Below, piece by piece: positions 46,893 through 60,900 of a DNA stretch of 64,000 bases (position 1 is its first letter; each line of letters opens with the position of its first letter). A program made the position numbers and the translations under genes. The notes under the pieces are model-generated. The model was given only the letters and a program-made list of their open reading frames with translations. It did not search any database and was not told the DNA's origin. The stretch is from assembly GCA_037952775.1 (NCBI GenBank), contig JBANAY010000003.1, forward strand, positions 20,150,001 through 20,214,000. The letters are read 5' to 3'. This DNA comes from Clonostachys chloroleuca. Taxonomy: Eukaryota > Ascomycota > Sordariomycetes > Hypocreales > Bionectriaceae.

Positions 46893-49800
46893 ATTAAGAG
46901 TCTTAGAGCTATATTTTATTAAGGTAACTATAACTATAAAGATAAGTACTAAACTAGTAATATTAAGTATATTTAACTTAATTAAATAGTAAATAGATAT
47001 TATAAAAGTATTTAATATATTTACTATCTTAAAAGAACTAGATAATTAGGATACCTTTAAATAGATAGCTATAATAAATATAGTTAGTAAAAGGGTCTTA
47101 TATCTTATATAACTTAAAGAAGTAAGTAAATTTTATACTTATTAGCTTAAGGAGCTAGTAATTCCAGAATATTTATAATATAAAGTAAAAGTTCTAATTA
47201 TAGATATAAATAGAATATTAAGCTTTATTTAGGGAGAATAATCTATATACTTATATATTAAGCTTCTTAATAAAGATAAGGAGATCTATAAGATTAAATA
47301 AACCTCCTATTAAACTCTAATTATTTAATTTAATAGAGAGACTAATAAAATATATAATATATTTAAGTAGATAACTAAATATATAGTTTTTTATTATACT
47401 AAGACTTATACTCTAGTAATTATTTATATAGAAGAGAAAGATAATATTTATTTCTTTTTTAAGAATTTAAAAGATATATATAGTATAAATAAAGCTAATA
47501 GAAGAAAATATATATAAGAAGTATATTCTAACTCTCTAAATTAGACTAGAAAGCTTAAAATAAATTAGTAGGTCTAGATTAATAGTTAGGAGAAGGTAAT
47601 AAGAATAGCTAGGCTTAGGAAGGTTCCTAATATACTAAGCTCTTCTAAATAGTTTAGTAATTTAGAGGAGTATTTAGATTTAAAGTTTAAATTACTTTTA
47701 TAAATAGTAAAAAGCTAGAACTAATTTAAGATAGATAATAGTATATATAAGCTATTAGTATTTATTAAATTCTTTAGAGATAAGTTTAGAATCTTTAAAA
47801 GAGGCTTAAATAAGAAGTTAAAACCTTATATTATTAAAGGAAACTTTAGTTTAATCTTTTAAGGAGAAAATCTACTAGATAAAAAGTAAAAGTAAGAAAT
47901 AGAGGAAGAAATAACTAAATATAAGAATAAATAGTAAAAGAAGGCTAGGAATAATAAATCTAACTATATTCTTTATAGGAATAAATATAAGGGTATTAAT
48001 ATAAAGAACTACTAGCTGCTATTCTCTGAAAACCTATTACTCTATCTTAATAAAGAGAAACTATAGTCTAATAAGTAGAAGAAATACTTAGAAGAGATCT
48101 TTAAGGCTTAGAGGCTTTATAATAAACTTATTTAAATAAAAGGAGAGTAGTATTAATAATTAGCTAATTAAAATTATATATTAAGCTATATAGTTACTTT
48201 CCTTATTAAGAATAATAGCTATATATTATAATATTTAGCTCTTCTTAATTTAGAAACTATATTATATTTATTTAATAATATAATAAGATTTAGAAATTTT
48301 AAATAGATTATTAAAAGTAAAAAGGTTTTTATAAGTTCTATAAGCTTCCTAATATTAGGATATAGTAAAATAACTCTATAAGTATAAAATAAATAAAATA
48401 AACTATATTACTTCTATTTTAACTAAGTAGCTTACTATCTATAAATAGGGGCTAACTTAGTATTACTTCTAAAATTATAGTAATAAGAATACTAGTAGAA
48501 CTAAAAGAATAATAAAGATTTAATTAAATATAATAGTAGATTAATACTTTATAAACTAGATAATTACTATAACTAGTATATTATTAAATATAATATAGAA
48601 ATATTAAAATAAACTATATTTACCCTGTTCTGATATAGATTTATAACTTAGAGAAAGGAACTAAATAGAAGTAATTTAATTTATTAGTACTAGTACCTTA
48701 GATATCTAGAGCTAAGATTATTTAAATACTTAGTAATCTTAATAAATAGGGTATAAATAATAAGCCTAATAACTATTAAATATAATATATATAGCCTAGT
48801 AAAAATAAAATACTAAGAGAGCTATAAACTAAGAGAAAGAAGCTTAAATCTAGAAGAGTATTTATTAATTAATTTCTATAACTTCTAAGAAGGAATTAGA
48901 GACTATAACTTATATATAATTATAATAGATAGGAATTCTAACTTTATCTAGGATTATTATTTTAAAGATTAGAAGGAGTAAAGTATTCTTTAAATATTAA
49001 TATATCTAATTTAGATACTTAAAACTAGATATAAAATAACTATTAAATACTTAGAAATAGATAATAAGCTTTAAAAGAGCTCTCTTATTTATATTTTCCT
49101 ATATAATAAAGTAATTAATATAAAAGAATATACCTCTTATACTTAATAGTAGAATAGCTTAGGTAAGTATTCTGAGGGGGTAATAAAAGAGAAAATAAAG
49201 CTATTAGTAATTAATAGTAACTTACCTAAGTAGCTATAGTCTGAACTAGTAAGAATAGCTATATATTTACTAAATAGAACTCTAAAGGTAAAGTTTAGAT
49301 AGAAAATACTATATTAGAGCTTCTTTTTAATAATACTAACTATAAACCTAGAGGCTAAGACTTAACTAAAGGTTTCTTATTTAAAAATAATTAGCTATAA
49401 AGTATTTATAATAAATAAGATAGCTTAATTAAAGATATAATAACTTAGATTATAACTAGATCTAAAAGCCTGGATAAACTATTTAATTAGATATAATTCC
49501 TAAAATATCTTTTAAGTTTAGAACCTAATTACTAATAGTATTTATATTACTAGGGATATAATCTTTAATAAAAAAGAGTTATTTAATCTAAATAAGGCTT
49601 AAATATATAAAATTATTAGGAAGTAAACCCTAGAGGAAATATAAAAGAGATTCTAGTTAATACTTTAATCTGAACAGATTAATTAAGTAATAGAGCTAAT
49701 TTAATAAAAAGATAAACTTAAAATAGAAGAAATAAACCTTAAATAACTAATTAATAATCTAGAGGCTAGTATTAAAGTATAGGAAGAAGAAGAATATATA

Positions 49801-50399
49801 GAAGATAATAAATATCTAATATATTACTTTATACCTCTCCTAATATTATTTAAGAGCCTAGTAATAAGCTTTCTAATATATTTAATTAAATTAGAAGGTT
49901 TACTATAAACTTTTAAACCCTCTAGTAAACTATTAATTATTCTTAACTAAGCTTTTTATATTAATTTACTAACTATCCTCTTAGTAAAAAGCTAAAATAG
50001 GGTCTAAACTAAAGCTATATATATTAGATATATATATAGATAACTAAAACTAAAGATTAAAGCTTAAACTAAATAAATACCTCTTAAATCTAAATCTTAA
50101 GGTTAGATATATTATTAGAACTAGCTACTAGCTACCCCTAATATACCTAGAGATCTTAAAGGCTATAAGTTTAAAAGAGAATTTAAATAAGCTAAAATTA
50201 ATTATTTAGAGAGCTATAAGTAAATAAAAACTTAGATTAAGATTTTAAGGTTTAATTTAAAGATCTAAGACTTATAAATCTTAGACTGTATATAGAGATA
50301 TACTTATAAGTTTAATAAGTATAATTATTTTTAAAAGTTTAAAGCTAGACTTATTACTTAAGGAGACTAGTAGCAGAAGGCTACTACTAAAGAAATCTA

Positions 50400-51350
50400 T
50401 ACTATAATATTAGTAGGTAAGTTATTTAGAATACTCTTAGTAATAGCTATAAGATTTAATTTTAAAATACTATAATATAATATAGTAAATATATTTATAA
50501 ATACTAATCTGCTAGATAATATATTTATATAAATACTACCTAATTATAGGAAATATAATAAGGAATTAAATATCTTATTATTTAAGAAGGTACTCTATAG
50601 CTTATAAATTATATCTCTTTTATAGTAAATAGAGCTCGGTTTAATACTATAAAGCCTAGACTTTATATTAATTCTCTATAAACTATATTACTATATTAAG
50701 TTAAGAATTCTATTATTCTTCTATATAGATAATATTATTATTATATATAAGAAGGGTAATAAAGCTACTATAAAAACTATAGTTAAAGCTCTAAAGATAA
50801 AATATAATTTAACTAGTAAAAATAAGCTTTAATAGTTTCTTAAGATAGAGATTATTTAAGAGTATAATATATTATATCTATAGATAATATAGACTATATA
50901 TCTGGAAAAGATATATAGATTATATACTTCAGATAGTAAGAATATAACTCCTATAGATAAAACTAAGCTTCTCCTAAATAATAGAATAGTAATATAAAAA
51001 GTAGCTAACTAATATAAATAAGCAGTTAGATTAATTCTATATACTATAGTAATTTTAAGACTAGATATAGCTTTTATAGTTTTCTAACTAGTTAGATTTA
51101 TAACTAACTCTAGCTAATAATACTATAAAGTAGTAAATTAAGTTTTAAATTACCTAAATACTACTTATTATCTTACTCTGTAATTTAGAGGAGGAAATAA
51201 GTATAAAGTCTATAGTAATATCTTATTTACTAATAATATATCTAATTATAAGAGTTTATAAGCTTATATAATAAAGCTATTTAGTAATCTAATTAGCTAG
51301 CAGGCTAATAAGTAAAATATAGTTATAATATTAATAATAAAAGCTAAGTT
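50400..51350 (+). pseudogene. Copia reverse transcriptase/RNase H relic
   Basis: The plus strand reads with stops: FFYIDNIIIIYKKGNK (the YVDD region, 50722-50733, with Asp to Asn), EKIYRLYTSDSKNITPID, AVRLILYTIVILRLDIAF and NYLNTTYYLTL. These blocks are diagnostic of Ty1/Copia polyproteins. Gln and Trp codons are mostly stops. Confidence 0.9.
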
Positions 51351-53384
51351 ACTATTATTAGTATAAGCAGCTAAGAAAGGGTTATTCTAGTAGAGACTAA
51401 TCTTAGAGCTAGGAATTAAGCTTAATAAGCCTAATTTATATCTTATATATAATAACTAATAGATAATTAGTATTCTTTAATAGCTATTTAAAAAGTTAAA
51501 GATAAAGCTAAAATATATAGATATCTATAATTATTAATTAAGAGAGTATATTTAGAATAAAATAATTTATATTTCCTATAAATAAAGTATAAAATTAATT
51601 ACTAATAATCTAACTAAATCTCTCTAAGAAGCCTAGTTCTAAGAAAGCTATAAGTAACTTAGGCTAGTTAAGATTAAAGAAAAGATTAAGAAGAAGAGAA
51701 AAGATAAACTTAAAGAGAACCTAATAGAAAATATTATTATAGAACTATAATAATAAAAGGTATTTTATATAAATAAATATTAGAAGTAGTAAAATAAACT
51801 TTAATTCTAGCTATAAAAGCTATAGTAGGAGGGAGAGATTTTAACCTTAGGGCTAGAAAGCTTAATATAAACTAATAAAAGAAAATTCCTCTCTAAGAGC
51901 TAGAAGGCCTATTAAAATAATTAAATTATATTTATTTAAAGAAGATAAGAGTCTCTAGAGGAAGGGAATATACTAGTATAGTACTTATATAAAACTACCT
52001 TAGCTATAATATAGTATTTCTCTTCTTCCTTATAGTACTTTAGCTATAATTATTCTTAAAGTTAGTATATAAGTTTTAAAACTATAGAATAAAAATACTT
52101 ATAGGATTATTAGCTATAAGGGCTAAGCTCTTAATCTCTTAAATATAGTCTAAGAAAAAGAGTACTATTAGAATAGTATTCTTAGAGCTATAAATATTAA
52201 TATTAGTTATAAAATAAGTATTAAATAAGTAAAAGGAAACTTATATTAGCTTATAGGAGCTATCTAACTTATACTATTTATAGTAGCTAGGAAGAGAGCT
52301 CCTATTCTTATTAAAATAGTTCTAATACTATCTATAAGAGAGATCTATAAAGACTAAGTTTAAATACCCTTTATAGAGAACTATCTATAGTCCTAGAGTA
52401 CTATAAAATAATTAAATAAAGCTTAAAATAATAGATAAAAAAGTAAACTTATTTCTAGAGGATAAAGCAGATAGCTTTATACTCCTCCTCCTCTTAGAGG
52501 TAGTATATATAAGTCTCCTTATACTTCTTCTTAGCTTCCTTCTACTACTACTTCTTAGTAGTAATAGTAATAGTAGAGGTATAAATACTAGTACTATAAA
52601 TACTAATTAGTACTTAAAAACTATAATTCTAAACTTAAAATATTTATAAAGGGGAGATAGTAGGGGGTATAATAAAATTAATTTATTAAACTATTAGTAT
52701 ATACTTAAAATAATCTAGGAAAATAAATAAATAAAGCTAGGAATATACTTACTACTTATAAAAAAGAGAGAGAGAGTTTAAAAAATTAATTCCTATAATA
52801 ATATTAGTAAAACTACTAACTAATAGGAGTTATAATATAAAAAATATACTAAGGAGGAATATTTATAAATATATAATTAACTAAGGAAAAGAGAAAAAGA
52901 GAAGCTTCCTATAAGATTACTATAAAAGTATTTATTTAAGGGTTATTTTATACTTTCCTTTTTATATTTTATATTAAAGGTTATATTTAATAGGAGTTTT
53001 TATCTTATAGCTTACTTTTATAATTATAAACCTATTTAAACTATATAATAATAGGAAGTTTAATTAAATATACTATTTAATAGAGAAAATAAATATATTT
53101 ATTATAAATATACTTTAAAAAGCCTAAATAATAAAGTAGAATAAAATTTAATATTATAATATAAACTAACTACTTAGCTTATTTAAGTAATCTAATAATA
53201 ATAATAATATATTATAAGTATTATTTTATTAAAACTAACTTTACTTATATAAACCTAATCTTAATTATTCTATTTTAACTTTTAATTTCTCTTTAATAAT
53301 TTAATACTACTATATAGATAAACTATTAGTAGGTATTTAATTTAATACTATAATATAGATAATAGCTTCTGCTCTAGAGGGATA

Positions 53385-53728
53385 TATTAAAATTAAGGCT
53401 TTATATAATTTAATATAATTAGTTATAATTAAGAGTAGTTTACTCTAAATATATCTCTTTTCCTAGATTAGAAGAGTATTAGGCTTAAAGGAGAGATATA
53501 TACTAAATTATATAATTATTCCTACTGGAAGTACTAGAACAGTATAACTTAGATAAATATAATAATATAATTTCTGCCTATCTAATATATGAGATTGGAA
53601 GAGCATTAGGCTCAAAGAAGAGGTATATACTAAATTGTATAATTGTTCCTACCGGAAGCACCGGAACAGTATAACTTAAATAAATATAATAACACAATTT
53701 CTGCCTATCCAATATGTGAGATCCAATA
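53385..53728 (+). repeat. 3' LTR of the second Copia, with an internal tandem duplication
   Basis: 344 bp. After ATATGAGAT the LTR restarts at TGGAAGAGCATTAGGC, a point already passed about 126 bp earlier, and then runs to the true end ATCCAATA. It is preceded by a polypurine-like CTAGAGGGATA. Confidence 0.85.
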
Positions 53729-53869
53729 ATTACTTATCGCGGCAGCAGACGGCCTATTGCCCCTAATAACAGCAGCAATTTATTGAGTTACAGAAAATAT
53801 AGTAATTACGAGAGTAAATAGCTTTTTATACTTTAAATATTATAAATTTAATAAATTTTTATTATAAGA

Positions 53870-56604
53870 TCTCTGCTCAAGCTTCTGAAGAGATTAGGAG
53901 GAAAATAGTATATTTATTAAACTTATATAACTTTATAATTAATAGAGAATCTCTAGTATTACTAATAATATTAAATTTAATATCTCAAGAGATATAGCTA
54001 AATATTTAGAGCTTTAGTATTAATATATTAATAACTTAATAGGAGATAAATATACTATACTAAATACTTATCTAAGTTTAATTATAAAATTATATATTAA
54101 AAAGAAATAGAAAATAAATAAGCTAATACTCTTAGCTAGAAACCTAAGTATAAGTAAATAATTCTAAAAGCTAATAGATAATTATTTTTAATAAATAATA
54201 AAGGAATATTAGTATAATAAACCTTAGATATTATATTAAAAGAAATAATATATATTAAAATCCAGATAAATATTATACTAGATATAAAAATACTATAGTA
54301 AGATATAAAAATAGTACTTATTAAGAAAATCTATAAGTACTTACTTTTAGAATATTAAGAAGTTAAGAAAATATTTAATAGAATAAAATAATATTATAAT
54401 TATTCTAATCTATAAAAAGATATATAAACTATAGTTTCAGAATATAATATTTATATATAAATTAAATCTATAAAATATAAACTCTATAAAGAACTTAAAC
54501 TAGTATAAATATTAGAATAATTATAGTAATTAATATTCTTTAACTATATTATTAAACTATTATTATTAATAGAACTAATAATAGAAGTATAATATAATAG
54601 TATTCTAATTATTATTAATAGACTTATAAAATATAAGTATTTTCTTCTATATAAGGAAATAAGCTCTATAGAAAATCTTATATACTAATTTCTATAATAT
54701 ATAGTTAGTTATTATAGATTATCTAAAGAAATAATTTTAAATAGAGAAATAATATTTATCTCTAAGTTTTAGTAATTATTAATAGTATAAATAGATATAA
54801 AGTATAAGCTTTTAATAGCTTACTATCCCTAGAGTAATAAATAAATAGAATATTTAAATTAAATATTAAAATAATACTTATAAATATATATTAATTATAA
54901 ATAAAATAATTAAGTATAACTATTACTTATAGTATAGATTATATATAATAGTTTAATATAAGAATTTATCTAGCTTATATCTATATATATAAACTATAGT
55001 TATAAATTAGAATTCTAAAACTAATAAATATTTAATAAACTAGATATATCTACTATTATACTTATAAAAGAAATATTATATTTATTATATATAGAAATAA
55101 AAATAGAATTAGAATTTATCTAAAAAAGAATAAAGAAATATTATAATAAAATAAGATTAAAAAGATTAATTTTAAAAAAAGAAAATAAAGTTTATCTACT
55201 CTATAAAAATATTATAATAATATAACTAAATAATAATTTAGATTATAAAAAATTAGAACTATTTAAAATTCTAAAGAAAAAATCAGATATTAATTATAAA
55301 CTATTACTACTAGATATAATATATATCTATCTAGTTTTTTATATATTATTACTTAAAAAAGTATTAGAAAATACTCTAAACTAAGATTATCTAATTAAGA
55401 TCTATAAAGAAGAATATAAGTTAGAAAAAATACTAAAAAAAGAAATTAGAAATAAATAAATATTCTATTTTATTAAATAGAAAGAATATACTAATAATAA
55501 TAATATTTAGAAACCTACTAAATATCTAAAGAATTATTAGAAGCTTATCTAATAGTTCTATTAGTAATATTAGAAAAGAAGAAAAAATTAGAAAAATTAG
55601 AAAGAATTAAAATCTAATTAATAATTCCTATAGTACTAAGGAATTATACTATACTAATAGTTTATTACTTCTTTAAAATTATCTTCTCCTAAATATAAAT
55701 ACTATTCTATTTATTCAGATTATATACTCTATAATAAAATAAATATTAGAATTTCTCCTAAGCTATTTAATACTAATAATAAAAATAAGAAACCTTTACT
55801 AAGACCTCCTAAAGAGCTAGCTTAAATAAAGCTAATTTATACTCTAAATACTACTCTCTAGTAACTAAATATTTTATTATATATAAAATCAGTAGGAATT
55901 AGAAAAATAAAGAATAAAAGTTATATATACTAAGATACTATCTTAATACTATTATAAGATTAATCTAGCTTTATATACTCCCTATAGTAAGAAAAAAGCT
56001 TTAATTATATAATATACTTTCTTATACTTAAAATAATTTAAATAAGATATAATTTTAATATTTATCTCTTTAATTAGGGATATAAAATACTTATATTATT
56101 ATAATTTCTTAGATAAAGACTATAATATAATTAGTAATATATAGAATAATTAAGAATAAAGAAATTATATACTAGCTATTAGCTATAAAAACTAGTTTTA
56201 AGAATAAAACTAATAGGAAGAGAGTAATATATTATAAATAAAGTATATATCTACTATATTATATAGTATACCCTATCTTTTTTTATTAATAAGAGATAGA
56301 TTACTCTAGATTATTAATAAGCCTAAATAATTCTTAGTTAAACTTACTCTAGATTACTAGTAAGCTATTATAAGCCCCTAGTATATATATATATTTATTT
56401 TACTAAATAGAATACTCTTTTAGATAGTTATTAATATAATTATCTATATCTCTATTATTACTAGCTCTATAATACTTATATATTAATAGTAACTTATATT
56501 ATATAGCTTAAGATAACCTGATTATACTACTCAGAATAATACTCTGATTAGTTTAACCCGATCTACCCTAGACCCTGTTTAGTATAAGTTATCTAACTAT
56601 TATA
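53870..56604 (+). mobile_element. 3' half of a second Gypsy element with its 3' LTR
   Basis: From about 53,990 it is collinear with the integrase and 3' region of the complete Gypsy (32,260-32,805 and 39,696-40,984) and contains the uninterrupted Copia target. It ends with a variant 375 bp LTR (56230-56604) starting TATTATAAATAAAG. The 5' half is missing. The upstream limit is approximate. Confidence 0.75.
56230..56604 (+). repeat. 3' LTR of the truncated Gypsy (variant)
   Basis: 375 bp. The 5' third differs from the 378 bp LTR type, while the 3' two thirds match from CCCCTAGTATATATA on. Confidence 0.75.
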
Positions 56605-56665
56605 AGTATAACTTAGATAAATATAATAATATAATTTCTACCTATCTAATATATAAGATCGAATA
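56605..56665 (+). repeat. Copia LTR 3' fragment
   Basis: 61 bp matching the last part of the Copia LTR, from AGTATAACTTAGATAAAT to GATCGAATA, directly abutting the Gypsy LTR end. Confidence 0.7.
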
Positions 56666-56881
56666 ATAGTCTTTTAATTTAATACTAACTACTACTTAAG
56701 ATAGTTCTATTTTATAAATATAACTATTAGAGAGCTTTATATAAAAATCTTAAGATTATCTAACTATAGTTTAATTTTATATAGAATATAATAGCTAAAT
56801 ATAATATTCTTAATAAAGATATTTATAATTCTAATAAGACTAGCTTTCTAATAGATTAAATTAATATTTATACTATAGTTA

Positions 56882-57973
56882 TATTATAAATAACCCCTAT
56901 ATTATATAAACAGAACTAACCTTAGTTATTATATATAATTATATACTATTAAGTAGTATAATTAATATTCTATATATTAACTATAATACTAACTAATTAC
57001 TAGTAATATATTCTATATTATATATATTACCCTAGTATATATATATATTTATTTTACTAGATAGAATACTCTTTTAGATAGTTATTAATAATATTATCTA
57101 TATATCTATTATTACTAGCTCTATAATACTTATATATTAATAGTAACTTATATTATATAGCTTAAGATAATCTAATTATACTACTTAGAATAATACTCTA
57201 ATTAGTTTAACTCTAATCTACTCTAAACCCTATCTAGTATAAGTTATCTAATTATTATATATTAATAACTCTTATTTAGCTAATTATCTTATCTTAATTA
57301 CTATATAATAATAAAGAAGATATTATAGCTATTATAATATAATAAGCTACTATATATACTAATCTTTAGATTTAAGCTATAACTACTATTTAAGAAAAAG
57401 AGTTAGAATAACTACTTAAACTACTATTATTTAAAGTATTTAATAAAATCTAAAATAAACTTTAAGGATTTATAACTTAACTCTAAGTATATTTTAATTA
57501 TTTTCCTATATACTTAATACTAATAAAAGAAAAATTATATATACCTACTTATAACTTAAGGGAGTTATACTTAACTAATCTAAACCTATTATAAGAGAAT
57601 ATCTTAATAAATAGGGAAACTAATAAACTATTAATATTATAATAAGTTTTAATTACTTTATAGAAGTTCTTAAGTAAACCTTTAGTATTTAAAATAAGAA
57701 GTATAAGATAGAATATAAAATTAATATATTTATTTAGAAAGGATTATATTTAATCTTTAGTACTTATTATCTTTAGTTACTAGTTAAAACTAGATAGAAT
57801 AAGGAATATACTATATCTTACTATTTTAACTAACTTAAAAAAGAAGTTTAGAATAAACTCTATAAGGAAGATAGATTAGTAAGTATTTATAAATATATAA
57901 CTATAGCTATAAGAATTAATAACTAATAGTATTAGTAGTAAACTTATAAATAATAAATAATCTATTTTACTTA
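56882..57973 (+). mobile_element. 5' fragment of a third Gypsy element
   Basis: A 378 bp LTR (56882-57259) starting TATTATAAATAACCCC is followed by about 700 bp collinear with the gag-side region of the complete Gypsy (27,767-28,690). Homology stops abruptly near 57,973. Confidence 0.8.
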
Positions 57974-60900
57974 TTAAACAGAGAAAGTACTACTAGTACT
58001 GCTAAATCTAGTAGTTTTTACTACTATTTTAGCTAGTACCTACAGTATAGGGATAACTAAGGTTTAGATTAAGAGAAAGGTACTCTATACTTATTATTAG
58101 TACCTAGTAAACCCCTGCTTTAATAAATAGTATATATAAAATATATCCCAGGGGTACTAGTATTATTTATCTATCTACTCCCCCTAATTAAAATAGGTAT
58201 TTAAAATAGATATCGAACTTATATTCTATTTCTTATCTCTCTAACTCTTTAATAGACCTATTCCTCCCTATAAATATTAGTAGCAGTAGGCTGCTTTAGC
58301 TCTATATATACTAATAATACTCTATATCTCTCCCTTCTTCCCTTCCTCCTATATATAGCTATTTTTATCTTTTAGCTATCTACTGCCTTAACTAAATAGT
58401 AGCAAACTCGACTACTGTACCCTTAATAGCAGCTATAAATAGTCTATATAATTATATAAGCTTTCTTTAAGACTTTACTATCTGTAAAGTAGAGAAGTAA
58501 GCTATAAATAATAAGCCTATACTCTTAGTTAAATAGTATACTATTTATTATATATAATTAGGTAAAGTATATTTTATTAAGCCTAAATACTCTATTAAAA
58601 CTAAAATTAATATAAATAGGATCTTTAATAAGTAGTTATAATATATAGAAATACTCTATTAGATTTATTTTATTTACTTCTGATTTTTTAATATAACTAA
58701 TATAGTTACTATACTAATATAAAAATTAGATACTAAAAGATAACTATTTAGAATTTTAAGCTTAAAATAATATAAGACTTCTTCCTATATATCTATAAAA
58801 GATCTAAAATTATATTATAAGGTACTAGTAAGGAGTATATTTATTAGTTCTAGTAGCTATATACTATAGTTACTAGCTAGTATATAGACTAAAATAATAC
58901 TAAGAAAGTATATAAGGTAGATAGACTCCTTCTAATTATATAGGTACAGCTAGCTGCTATTCTAAGTACTATATAGGCTCTGCTAATAGATAGTTAGTAC
59001 TATTACTATATCTTAGCTCCTTATTTCTACTACTAAGTACCTAATATTAATAGTAAGCTAATCCTTAATATAGATAATCTATATATTATTTTAATATTTA
59101 ATATTATATATAATATAAGTATTTTCCCAGGTAAGTAGTACTATATCTATTTAACTAGCTATTATTAGCTATTATACTATACCGGGGTATAACCTGCTGA
59201 ACTTATAGATAGTAAGTAAAAGAAACCTAAAGATAGGTCTATAGAAAAGCTCTTTAAGAACTAATTTATTTAGTTACTCCCTTCTGATACTAATAATATT
59301 AATAAAGATAATAGCTCTCTTCTAGATAAAAACTCTAAACTTAAGAGTTTTCTCTCCTAGGAGACTATAGGATATAAATATCTAAAGGCTCTCTATTATA
59401 AAGATATTTAGATACTGATTATATAGTATCTGATTACCAGATAGTATATACCTACTATAGCTATTAAGTTTATTTATTATAAAAGGGCTAATAAGAAACC
59501 TAAGCTATATATTCTTCTATCCTTTAATCTAAATAGTTAAATCTTATATATACTAATAGCTTTATTAGGATAATCTTCTACTTTATCCCTACTAGAAAGA
59601 TTCTCTTCTATACTATTTCTACTATTATTACCCTTACTCTATATAATAATACTTTTAATATAGTAAGCTTAATAGATATAAAGAGTATCTTTAAGTTAAA
59701 GCTACTATAGTTTAAGGAATATACTCTACTCTAATAGAAGACTTCTAAGCTAAAAACTCCTATATTCTATTAGTACTATAGTACTATACTCTCTTATACT
59801 AATACTATATTATATTTAAAACTTAGAGATAATATTAGCTAATAGAGTCTTAATTCAGGGTATAAGAGAAGATAGATACCCAGATTTACTTAGAGGAGTA
59901 CTACTAATATAGCTAATAGTATATATTATATTTATTACCTACCCAGAATAGATAGCTAGAGCTTAGAAATAGTACTAACTAGACTTATTATTCTAGAAGA
60001 TATACTAGATACTATCTATAACTAAATAATATACTATAATTCTTAATTTATAATATTCTACTATACTTATCTTAATAAGATTACTAACTTTAATATTTAG
60101 AATACTTTCCTTAAGAAAAAGAAGGAGACTTAGCTATTCTGGCTATTTATATATATTAGCCTTATATATAACCCTCGAGTAACTTCCGATATAGTACCTA
60201 AGGAAGTATAGATAGGCTTAGTACTAGATCTGAATATCTAAAAACTTAAATAGTAATATAATATACTCAGATAGAGGAACTACTAGATTAAGGGCTATTA
60301 GGATAAGAAGAAGATCTATAAGCTTATAAATAAAATCTGCTTAAAGTATATATAGTATTAAAAGGAAGTTATTAAAGTATACTATAAGTATTACTTTTAT
60401 TACTAGCCTACTTAGGATATTAAGATATAAGTACAGGGGGAAGAGGAAGAGGAGTATATAGAGCTAGTTATTAATATTATTATATTAATACAGGCTCAGC
60501 TAGTAGAGATTCTCTGCTACTAGCCTAATAATCTGAATAAAGATTAAATCCTTTAGTATAGAATTAAGGCTATTAATTTAATAGTAGTACTCTATAATAA
60601 GAGAGAGATAATTAAATAAGATTATATCTAGCTAAGGGTTAGCCCTAAACCTTCTATTAAAGCTGAGTTACCTAGGGTATATAGTAAAGTTATACCTAGT
60701 CCTGATCTATTCCCCCTTCTCCTGGGTACTATATAGTATTCTGATTATATTAGTAATAAGTAACTCTTTTATAAAGAGTATACCTTTATATATTACTATT
60801 TAACTATTATAAATAATTATTTTAATAACTAGTATCTAGCCAGGTATAAGCAAGCTGAGCAGAGTAGTAAGAAGATATAATATAAATATCCTAAGTACTG

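Larger units (their letters stand above)
46676..53728 (+). mobile_element. Second Copia (Ty1) retrotransposon, RIP-inactivated
   Basis: 7,053 bp with TSD ATTAC at 46671-46675 and 53729-53733. The 5' LTR starts TGTTGGAACCGAGGC. The interior runs collinear with the inverted copy in block 1 and has the Copia order gag, integrase, RT, RNase H on the plus strand. The outermost 80-100 bp at both ends are nearly unmutated, the interior is saturated. The 3' LTR is 126 bp longer than the others. Confidence 0.93.

Noticed and set aside
59180..59220. CCTGCTGAACTTA followed by AAAAGAAACC, similar to the start of 28S rRNA
   Set aside because: The match is limited to about 13 bases plus a short A-rich string; the sequence between and after does not follow the rRNA, even allowing for RIP transitions.
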